This document shows, piece by piece, positions 1 to 7,099 of a stretch of DNA of 13,015 nucleotides (the stretch's first letter is position 1; each line of letters starts with the position of its first letter). The notes beneath the pieces are model-generated. The model was not told the DNA's origin, made no database searches, and worked only from the letters and a program-made list of their open reading frames with translations. The DNA is from Pseudomonadota bacterium (lineage in GTDB: Bacteria > Pseudomonadota > Gammaproteobacteria > UBA11654). The stretch is taken from positions 1 through 13,015 of the forward strand of contig JAPOHS010000030.1 of assembly GCA_029979325.1 (NCBI GenBank), in the 5' to 3' direction. The translations under genes and the position numbers were made by a program.

Positions 1-711
1 GTTTATATCACGCCCACCTTCCTCGCTGCCAGTGAAGGCAATTTTTTTGACATGTGGATTATTGACCAGAGGTTGTCCGACACTTGAGGCATATCCAGTT
101 ACAACATTGATCACTCCAGGTGGAAATCCAGCATCTAGAGAAAGTTTTGCAAGTTCCAATGTTGATGCCGAGGTATATTCAGATGGTTTGATTACAACAG
201 TATTGCCCGCGGCTATTGCAGGCGCAAGTTTCCATGACAACAATAAAAGTGGAGAATTCCACGGTGTAATACATGCACACACACCAAGTGGTTCATACTT
301 TGTGTAATTCAAGACATTTGCTTTATCTATTGGCGGAACCGCTCCTTCAATTTTATCAGCAAGACCACCGAAATATTCAAACCACTCAGACATATAAACA
401 CATTGGTTGTATACTTCTGCATAGAGTTTGCCGTTATCTTTGACTTCAATTTCAGCAAGATATTTGGCATTTTTGAGTATGGATTGCCCAAATTTCTTTA
501 CAATTTTCCCTCTGGACGTCGCATTCAAGCTTTTCCATTCATCGCCTTCATAAGCGACTTTGGCAGCAGCCACCGCTTTTTCAACATCCTTTGAATTGCA
601 GTCTGGTATCAAAGCCCAAGGCTTTTGTGAATAAGGATCTATACTCTCGAAGTAATCGCCCGAAGATGAATCAACCCATTCACCATTGATAAATATTTGA
701 TAAGTTTGCAT
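1..711 (-). CDS. Aldehyde dehydrogenase, N-terminal 237 residues (cut by left edge)
   Basis: This is an NAD(P)-dependent aldehyde dehydrogenase that would oxidise an aldehyde to its carboxylic acid in the cytoplasm. The visible part starts MQTYQIFINGEW, the usual family opening. It contains TPWNSP at residues 149-154 (N152 is the oxyanion-hole Asn by family knowledge), VIKPSE at 173-178 (K175 contacts the nucleotide phosphate/ribose) and the Rossmann-loop motif FTGSEEGG at 226-233. The ELGGK stretch and the catalytic Cys lie beyond position 1, so activity cannot be judged; the family is about 480-500 residues. The ATG is set by a strong AGAGAGGA at 719-726, with eight bases between its GAGG core and the start. 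It is the sixth and last visible gene of the operon, 28 bases after the transporter stop, so it probably oxidises the aldehyde made by the thiamine-diphosphate enzyme. The aldehyde specificity cannot be read from this half. Confidence 0.95.
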   Translation of the reverse strand, partial: MQTYQIFINGEWVDSSSGDYFESIDPYSQKPWALIPDCNSKDVEKAVAAAKVAYEGDEWKSLNATSRGKIVKKFGQSILKNAKYLAEIEVKDNGKLYAEVYNQCVYMSEWFEYFGGLADKIEGAVPPIDKANVLNYTKYEPLGVCACITPWNSPLLLLSWKLAPAIAAGNTVVIKPSEYTSASTLELAKLSLDAGFPPGVINVVTGYASSVGQPLVNNPHVKKIAFTGSEEGGRDIN

Positions 712-739
712 ACAATAATCCTCTCTACTAAATATTAAC

Positions 740-2101
740 TCAACTTAGATTTGGATCTGCAAAATTTTCTTTAGCCAATGCGAGGCATTTTCTATATGGT
801 TTGAGCCCATACCAAAATAAGAAGACACCGATAGGGCAGGCAAATGCCACAGATATCGACATAGAATAACCAACCATGGCATCACTTTTAAATATGACAT
901 CAGTGAAGAATGCTATAAACGTCGGCCCGAAACCTATTCCGACCATATTTGTGACAAAAAGATAAATCGCTGAGACTTGGGCTCGCATTTGGTTTGGCGT
1001 TATTTCTTGGAGCGCCGCTGCCTGACAACCAACTGAAAATGCCGCAAAGAATATAAAGCCACAGTAAAAAGATAGTGACAGTTCTGGTGTTGGCATCAGA
1101 GAGGCGGCAATACCAATTGGAATTAAGCAAGCTTCAGCACCCATGCAAATTCGAAGATTTGCATCAGTGTAACCCCTTTCTCTAATCCATAGGCTTACTC
1201 TTGACCCAGAATTGATTCCAATCACCCCAAAAACAATGCTTGCAAGACCATACCAAAGGCCAATGGTTTGTGCATCCCATCCAAATGTCCTAATGAAATA
1301 TGTGGGTAACCATGCTGAAACCCCATAGAACGCCAAACTTTTAGCAGCAACCCCGCCGATAACAGAGCCGTAAGCCACTCTTCTGGCATTTATGAAAGAC
1401 AGGACTTCTTTGAATGAAACACTTGTGTTTCCATCATCATCAACCATCATATCTTTTCTTGCTGGTTCCTTAATGGTTCTGAGGAGAAGAAAAACAATTA
1501 ATCCAGGGAGACCCACAAGAAGAAATACCACTTGCCATGGCTCCATTGGTCCATAAAAAGGCATATCTATTGCAGGAACGCTTGCAATGACATAACCCCC
1601 AATGATCATTGCCAAGCCCATACCAACATAAATTCCAGTCTGGTAGACGCTATATGCCAGTGGTCGCTTCTCGACTGGAAAATAGTCACTGATCAAGGAG
1701 TAGGCTGCTGGTGACAATGTTGCTTCTCCAATCCCCACTCCTATCCTTGCTAAAAACATATGTGTAAAGTTTCTGGCAAGGCCGCAAATTGCTGTCATCG
1801 TGCTCCAGACAAGCACACCAGCAGAGATTAACTTTACCCGATTATGAGAATCAGCATATCGAGCAATTGGAATCCCCAGGGAGACATAGAATACTGCAAA
1901 AGCAAATCCATGCAATAGGCTCAATTGAAGGTCAGTAATATTCAGACTTTCTCGAATCGGTTCAACCAAAAGTGTCAATATTGTCCGATCTAGGAAAGAA
2001 GTCACATATGCCAGTAGCAATATTGTGACTACATACCATGCATAGACAGGTGAGCCATAATCATCATTTTTTAACTTGCCATCTTGATTGATTTTATCCA
2101 A
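740..2101 (-). CDS. MFS transporter, Spinster-like
   Basis: This is an inner-membrane major facilitator superfamily carrier with about 12 hydrophobic helices. Counting from an upstream TTG at 2116, the first helix is around residues 25-45 and holds SFLDRTILTLLVEPI. The motif-A loop GIPIARYADSHNR follows at 81-93, and LARIGVGIGEATLSPAAYSL at 122-141 is the R...GE signature of the bacterial Spinster-like group. No ATG occurs before the first helix, so the start must be non-ATG. TTG at 2116 is possible, but TTG at 2101 (453 residues) has GGGAG eight bases upstream and is preferred. An in-frame TAA lies just upstream of 2116, which limits the choice to these two. It sits between the acyl-CoA dehydrogenase and aldehyde dehydrogenase genes with short gaps, so it likely imports the pathway substrate or exports an acid intermediate. 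Such carriers are often found with TonB receptors in organic-acid or aromatic catabolism clusters. The substrate is unknown. Confidence 0.9.
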   Translation of the reverse strand: MDKINQDGKLKNDDYGSPVYAWYVVTILLLAYVTSFLDRTILTLLVEPIRESLNITDLQLSLLHGFAFAVFYVSLGIPIARYADSHNRVKLISAGVLVWSTMTAICGLARNFTHMFLARIGVGIGEATLSPAAYSLISDYFPVEKRPLAYSVYQTGIYVGMGLAMIIGGYVIASVPAIDMPFYGPMEPWQVVFLLVGLPGLIVFLLLRTIKEPARKDMMVDDDGNTSVSFKEVLSFINARRVAYGSVIGGVAAKSLAFYGVSAWLPTYFIRTFGWDAQTIGLWYGLASIVFGVIGINSGSRVSLWIRERGYTDANLRICMGAEACLIPIGIAASLMPTPELSLSFYCGFIFFAAFSVGCQAAALQEITPNQMRAQVSAIYLFVTNMVGIGFGPTFIAFFTDVIFKSDAMVGYSMSISVAFACPIGVFLFWYGLKPYRKCLALAKENFADPNLS

Positions 2102-2109
2102 TTTAAATT

Positions 2110-2114
2110 CTCCC
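2110..2114 (-). promoter_or_regulatory. Shine-Dalgarno GGGAG that decides the MFS start
   Basis: On the minus strand GGGAG is followed after eight bases by TTG at 2101. The competing TTG at 2116 overlaps this motif and has only a weak, more distant AGAGA upstream, inside the end of the acyl-CoA dehydrogenase gene. This supports initiation at the second TTG. Confidence 0.55.
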
Positions 2115-2123
2115 AAAGATTAG

Positions 2124-3335
2124 TTAATCTCTCAGCAATCTTCTGGCGATCTGCATTCGTTGTATTTCGCTGGTGCCGCCTCCAATCTGACCATGTCTGA
2201 GGTGTCTATAAAATAATGTCAGCGGTAACTCAAGTGATTCACCCATGCCACCATGAATTTGAATTGCATGATCAAGGGCTCGAGCACCCCAGTCCATTGA
2301 TGTTAATTTTATCAGGCTCGCTTCGACTCGAATGTCTTCGCCTGTATCAAATCTGGAAGCCATTTGATATGTCAATGCTCGAAGTGACTCAATGTCTATA
2401 TACATATCAACCAATTTCCATTGTATCGCTTGTCGCTCTGAAAGAGGATGCCCAAAAGTTTTTCTTTGTTTGGTCCAATCAATACACATATCTATTGCAC
2501 GCTGCATTTTACCCAAAGCAAAAGGTCCTCTTAAAAGCCGATCATGAATCGTCAACCATTTTTGCCCAAGTCGAAATCCATTCCCAACTTCACCAAGAAC
2601 AGCCTCATTTGAAACTCTGCAATCTTCAAAATGAACCGTATACTGGGATGCCCTAGGGCTCAACCATGTGCTGATTCCAGGCTGATCAATCTTGACACCC
2701 GGATTATCTCTTTCCACAAGGAACATGGTGATACCACCTCTCTGACGTTTCTCTGGATCAGTGACTACTTGTACCAACATCAGATCACTCTCAGCAGCCA
2801 TTGAGATCCACATTTTTGTTCCATTGATGATCCAATCATCACCATCTTTTTCAGCCTTGGTTTGCATCATTCCACCTGGATCAGATCCCGCATTGGGTTC
2901 TGTTTGTGCAAAACAAGTCGTCATCTCTCCTTCCATGACAGGATTCAGATATTTTTCAATTTGTTCGCCTTTGCATTCATAGAGAATATTGGGAACATTG
3001 GCAAACGGGAAGGGAACAGCTGTGTAATAAAATCTTTCCAATATGGCTACTTTGCTGAGCATAGATAGTCCAGCTCCACCATGCTCTTCTGGTATCAAAA
3101 GATTCCACAGCCCCGTGTCTTTCGAGATCTTTATCAGATGATCCAATTTTTCTTTTCCAAAAACAGACTCGATGTTGATGGTTTCTTTTAGGCCAAATGC
3201 ATGGTTAGGGGAGGCAAGATATTCCGACTCAATTGGCAGAAGTTCTTTTTTTACAATGTCTTCCGCCAGAGAGCAGATTTCTAATACTTCATCAGGCAAT
3301 TGAAAAGTTGTTGAAGATTCATTATTCATATTCAT
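2124..3335 (-). CDS. Acyl-CoA dehydrogenase family protein (catalytic Glu position is Gly)
   Basis: This is a FAD flavoprotein expected to introduce an alpha,beta double bond into an acyl-CoA and pass electrons to ETF. The 403 residues cover the three usual domains: an N-terminal helical domain; a middle beta-domain with CFAQTEPNAGSDPGG (141-155) and WIINGTKMWIS (168-178), the FAD-binding signatures; and a C-terminal helical domain with IQIHGGMG (358-365) and GGGTSEIQR (385-393). In classical short/medium-chain enzymes the last motif is Y-E-G-T-S-E, where Glu is the catalytic base; here that position is G386. D265 in HDRLLRGPFALGKMQ lines up by eye with the alternative base (Glu254) of isovaleryl-CoA dehydrogenase on helix G. 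The enzyme may therefore use Asp265, or may be specialised. AGAGGA at 3344-3349, inside the end of the preceding gene, stands eight bases from the ATG, five bases beyond the upstream stop. It is probably co-translated with its neighbours. The acyl substrate is unknown. Confidence 0.93.
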   Translation of the reverse strand: MNMNNESSTTFQLPDEVLEICSLAEDIVKKELLPIESEYLASPNHAFGLKETINIESVFGKEKLDHLIKISKDTGLWNLLIPEEHGGAGLSMLSKVAILERFYYTAVPFPFANVPNILYECKGEQIEKYLNPVMEGEMTTCFAQTEPNAGSDPGGMMQTKAEKDGDDWIINGTKMWISMAAESDLMLVQVVTDPEKRQRGGITMFLVERDNPGVKIDQPGISTWLSPRASQYTVHFEDCRVSNEAVLGEVGNGFRLGQKWLTIHDRLLRGPFALGKMQRAIDMCIDWTKQRKTFGHPLSERQAIQWKLVDMYIDIESLRALTYQMASRFDTGEDIRVEASLIKLTSMDWGARALDHAIQIHGGMGESLELPLTLFYRHLRHGQIGGGTSEIQRMQIARRLLRD

Positions 3336-3340
3336 TCTAT

Positions 3341-4990
3341 TTATCCTCTTAATGCTTGGAGTTGCTCACGATAACCCTCCGAATCAAACAATACGTCAAT
3401 CAAAACAGGTGTGCTAGTTTGCAGTGCATTTTTCATTGCATGCTCGAAGGAATCGAGATCATCTACTTTGATACCCTGACCACCCAATCCATTCATGACT
3501 TCAGAAAAATTCTGATTTCCCCATCGCATGCCGATGGATTGCATTCCAGCTGCTTGTTGTTTTATATCTATTAGCGAAAGCGATTGATCATTGAAAACAA
3601 TAATTATGATTGGAAGATTTTGTTCCACCGCAGTGCTGAGTTCGCCCAAGCACATCAACAGACCACCATCACCTGTGAAGCAAATCACTTTTCTATCTGA
3701 ACTATTGATGCTTGCAGCAATAGCAGCAGGTAGAGCATAGGCCATCGTTGAAAGTCCGTTAGAAATTAAAACATCATATGGTTCAAAGCAGGACCAAAAA
3801 GCCATAGCAGAAAACATGTGTGCTCCTGCATCCACAGTAATGATTGGGAGCTCTGATTGATCACTTTTAATTTTTTCTTGTTCAGCTTGTTTCAAAGCAA
3901 CTTCAATAATATCTTGAGGTCCCATCCGATTATTGCCCTTGCAATGAAGCGATTGACGTATAGTATCTCGCAGCATCTTTACCTTTGTTGTGGTCCAATT
4001 TGAACTGAAATCAGTTTCACCATTTATTATCAAATCCAGATATTTATCAATGCGACCATAAAGACCTATATCAGGCTCAAAGTAATGAATGGGGTAGGGG
4101 ATGACTGAGATATCAATTATTGGGATATTGTACTGCCATTCTTGCAGGACAAATTCAACGGGATCGACACCGATCATGATGATCAAGTCTGACTCGTTTA
4201 TAATTTGAGACTCAGCCTTTCCTCCAGTGAATATTCCTGTATAACTGGGATGCTCATCTGCAATAATGCCTTTACCCTTATATGTGGTAAGCACAGGATA
4301 ATTTGATTTATCAATTAATTTGCGTATCTGAATTTTCTTTGATTTTTCTCTGGACTCAAGTCCAACAATGACTATGGGGTTAGAAGATTTTGATATCATT
4401 TCGATCGAGCGATTCAATGCCTCAGGATCAATATCCAACTCATCGCTGCTTTCAAAATCAAGCTGATCTGACTTTACTAATTCCAGTGCTTTTTTAGAAG
4501 TCAATTCAATGCAAACGGGGCCACACGGATTTGTTTTTGCAATTTTTACAACATGCTCAATATCATCTTTTGGATTTTCAAGCTTGGTGAAATGTTTTGT
4601 TATGCTTTCAAGCATTGCTTTTTGATCAATAAACTGATGTGTCACAACATCTCTTTGCTTCTCATTGAATCCATCTGTTATGAGAATGACTGGAGATCTC
4701 TCTAGGAAAGAGCAAGCTACACCATTGATTGCATTTGACACACCAGGCCCTTTTGTAGTCATGGCAACCCCAATTGATCCAGTGACCTCTGCTGATGTAG
4801 ATGCCATCATGACGGCTGCATTTTCAGTTCTAGTCAAAATAAAATCGATTCCATTTTTTGCCAGTGATTCCATAAGTATTAAGTTACTACCACCTCCTGG
4901 TACACCGTAAACATGAGTGACACCAATTTCTCGAAAGGTTTGAGCCAGCATCTCAGCAACATTAAGATCGGTTGTTTGAGTATCCTTCAT
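3341..4990 (-). CDS. Thiamine-diphosphate enzyme, IlvB / benzoylformate decarboxylase superfamily
   Basis: This 549-residue protein has the three-domain layout of acetolactate synthase large subunits and 2-oxo-acid decarboxylases. The N-terminal Pyr domain contains GVPGGGSNLI (29-38), RTENAAVMMA (54-63) with the cofactor-activating Glu at E56, and TKGPGVSNAINGV (79-91). A central nucleotide-binding-like domain spans about 190-350. The C-terminal PP domain carries GDGGLLMCLGEL (440-451) and, after the usual spacing, FND with N467, the Mg-diphosphate motif. The likely reaction is decarboxylation or carboligation of a 2-oxo acid in the cytoplasm. The aldehyde dehydrogenase in the same operon suggests an aldehyde product, but a lyase or synthase role remains possible. 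It is unlikely to be the housekeeping acetolactate synthase, because no IlvN regulatory subunit follows and the neighbours are catabolic. Its ATG abuts the stop of the HyuA-like gene (TAG then ATG with no gap), implying translational coupling. Confidence 0.9.
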   Translation of the reverse strand: MKDTQTTDLNVAEMLAQTFREIGVTHVYGVPGGGSNLILMESLAKNGIDFILTRTENAAVMMASTSAEVTGSIGVAMTTKGPGVSNAINGVACSFLERSPVILITDGFNEKQRDVVTHQFIDQKAMLESITKHFTKLENPKDDIEHVVKIAKTNPCGPVCIELTSKKALELVKSDQLDFESSDELDIDPEALNRSIEMISKSSNPIVIVGLESREKSKKIQIRKLIDKSNYPVLTTYKGKGIIADEHPSYTGIFTGGKAESQIINESDLIIMIGVDPVEFVLQEWQYNIPIIDISVIPYPIHYFEPDIGLYGRIDKYLDLIINGETDFSSNWTTTKVKMLRDTIRQSLHCKGNNRMGPQDIIEVALKQAEQEKIKSDQSELPIITVDAGAHMFSAMAFWSCFEPYDVLISNGLSTMAYALPAAIAASINSSDRKVICFTGDGGLLMCLGELSTAVEQNLPIIIIVFNDQSLSLIDIKQQAAGMQSIGMRWGNQNFSEVMNGLGGQGIKVDDLDSFEHAMKNALQTSTPVLIDVLFDSEGYREQLQALRG

Positions 4991-7099
4991 CTAGCCAGTT
5001 TCCGATGGCAGTTTGATAATGAGGTTATGAGATTCATCAATTGTGGTTTTTGAACCTGGCGGAACAATGATTGTTGATTCTCTCTCCTCAAAAATTCCTG
5101 CACCATTAAAATCTTGTCCAGGGCTCACTATCGATCGATCATATACGGGCACTTCTTGGAACTTAATTTTTGGCCCAAAGAAGACTTTCCTTTGCCCTTT
5201 TTTAGAATCATGATGTTCTTTATTTGACCTTACAGAGCCAATATTGACCTTTGGAAGAGGTCCTGAAGTCACAACTCTCCATGAAACGATTTCAATTTGC
5301 ATTTCAGGCTCAATTCTTCCAAATTGCTCCCTGTAAACTCTTTCGAAGAGATCTCTGATATCTGTTTTACTCGATGAGAGAATGCTTGCTTCATCCACCT
5401 CAACTTCAAGAGAATAGCCTTGTCCAATATATCGCATTGAGGCAAGTATCTCGGTTCCAATGTCTTCATTTAAGCTGTCAGCTTGTTTAACCAAGGTCTG
5501 ACCTTCTTGTTTCATTTTCTCAATCTTATTTCTTAGATCAATGAAGTCCAAGTCATCAAGAGCAACAACGCCACCTTGTAATTTTGTAAATGACATAGGA
5601 GAGACCAAGAAGCCCAATGCAGAAGCAACTCCGGCACCTGGAGGACATACTATTTCTGATAAGTTGAGCTTCAGTGCGATGTTGCATGCATGAACTGGAC
5701 CAGCCCCGCCTATTGGAATCATTTTATAATCAGATATTCGCTTGGCTTTTTCTAAAGCATGTATGGCAGCAGCTTGTGCCATGTTTTCATTGACTGTTTC
5801 ATGAATGGCCCAGGCAGCATCAATAACTGATATTTTTAAAGGATCAGCAATCGTATTTTTGATGGCATATTGGGCTGCCTCAATATCGAGTTCCATATCT
5901 CCACCGAGAAAGTTATGAGGATCAAGATAGCCTAAAACCAGGTCAGCATCCGTTACTGTGGCAGATGCTCCACCGAGACCATAACAAGCTGGACCGGGAT
6001 CAGCGCTTGCGCTCTCAGGTCCAACTCTAACCAATCCCAAATTATCCAGTTTGGCTATTGAGCCTCCTCCTGCACCAATTTCAATCATCTCTATTACGGG
6101 AATTTTTAGCGGAATACCGCTTCCTTTTTTTCCTCTATAGACTCTTGCAACCTCAAACTCATTTGCATGCATAGGTTTTCCATTCTCAATCAAGCATGCT
6201 TTTGCCGTTGTTCCACCCATATCAAAACAGAGTATATTTTCTGAATCATGTTCAGAATTCAGTTCTTTATTGATTTTATTGACCGCCTGTACACCCCCAG
6301 CAGGGCCGGATTGTACGAGTCTTATTGGAAATGTAATCGCGGTTGATTTATGAACTGTGCCTCCATCAGACAGCATCATGTAGATGTCTTTTTTGATGCC
6401 CATCTCATTTAATCGATTTGTTAATTTATCGAGATAACTTTTAAATGTCGGAAGAACAAAGGCATTGCAAACGGTTGTTGATGTTCTCTCATATTCTCCT
6501 ATTTCAGGCATGATCTCGCTTGATATACAAACAATAGTTTTTGGTAACTCTTTAACCAGAATATCTCTTATTTCTCTCTCATGGTCAGGGTTCAGGTAAC
6601 TATGAAGCAAAGAGACTGCAACTGCATCTATCTCACTCTCAGCTATTTTTTTTGCTAGATTTTTTATCTCTGTTTTATCGAGTGCAGTGATGACTTCTCC
6701 CTTGGGACCGATTCGCTCATCTGCTTCTAAACGCCACTCTCTACTCACCAGCGATTCCGGCATTTTCATGAAAAGATCATAGGTATCGTAACGAGACTCT
6801 GTTCCTATTTCTTGAATGTCTCTAAAACCCTTGGTTGTAATCAATGCAATATTTGAGCCTCGTCTTTCAATTATGGAATTTGCCACCAGTGTGGTCCCAT
6901 GGATGATATGACTCAATTGCTTGGGGCTGATATTATTCTTTTCTAATATATTTTTGATGCCACTTATTACTCCGAGCGATGGATCATTTGGAGTGGTGAG
7001 CACTTTTTCATCGAAAAGAGTCTCATCGTCCAAATTGATCAGAACTAAATCAGTAAATGTTCCTCCAATATCAACACCAAGTTTAAATTTCTCATTCAT
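4991..7099 (-). CDS. Hydantoinase/oxoprolinase family protein, HyuA-like ATPase subunit
   Basis: This is the ATP-binding subunit of the hydantoinase A / 5-oxoprolinase / acetone carboxylase beta family, whose members activate a carbonyl or amide by ATP-dependent phosphorylation. Its 702 residues match family length. The N-terminal actin-like ATPase half shows VDIGGTFTD (9-17), HGTTLVANSIIERRG (67-81) and the family stretch EIMPEIGEYERTS (195-207). The second half shows QSGPAGGV (263-270), the second phosphate-loop-like CFDMGGTTAK (291-300), IGAGGGSIA (341-349), SADPGPACYG (365-374) and IPIGGAGPVHAC (461-472), followed by PPGAGVASALGF. All expected motifs are intact, so it should be active. 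It overlaps the HyuB stop by four bases (ATGA) and is directly followed by the thiamine-diphosphate enzyme. Substrates in this family include hydantoins, 5-oxoproline, acetone and acetophenone; sequence alone does not choose between them, so a symbol is not assigned. Confidence 0.93.
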   Translation of the reverse strand: MNEKFKLGVDIGGTFTDLVLINLDDETLFDEKVLTTPNDPSLGVISGIKNILEKNNISPKQLSHIIHGTTLVANSIIERRGSNIALITTKGFRDIQEIGTESRYDTYDLFMKMPESLVSREWRLEADERIGPKGEVITALDKTEIKNLAKKIAESEIDAVAVSLLHSYLNPDHEREIRDILVKELPKTIVCISSEIMPEIGEYERTSTTVCNAFVLPTFKSYLDKLTNRLNEMGIKKDIYMMLSDGGTVHKSTAITFPIRLVQSGPAGGVQAVNKINKELNSEHDSENILCFDMGGTTAKACLIENGKPMHANEFEVARVYRGKKGSGIPLKIPVIEMIEIGAGGGSIAKLDNLGLVRVGPESASADPGPACYGLGGASATVTDADLVLGYLDPHNFLGGDMELDIEAAQYAIKNTIADPLKISVIDAAWAIHETVNENMAQAAAIHALEKAKRISDYKMIPIGGAGPVHACNIALKLNLSEIVCPPGAGVASALGFLVSPMSFTKLQGGVVALDDLDFIDLRNKIEKMKQEGQTLVKQADSLNEDIGTEILASMRYIGQGYSLEVEVDEASILSSSKTDIRDLFERVYREQFGRIEPEMQIEIVSWRVVTSGPLPKVNIGSVRSNKEHHDSKKGQRKVFFGPKIKFQEVPVYDRSIVSPGQDFNGAGIFEERESTIIVPPGSKTTIDESHNLIIKLPSETG

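Noticed and set aside
2216..2656. 146-codon plus-strand reading frame opposite the acyl-CoA dehydrogenase gene
   Set aside because: It lies wholly antisense to a well-supported enzyme gene and its translation shows no recognisable domain.
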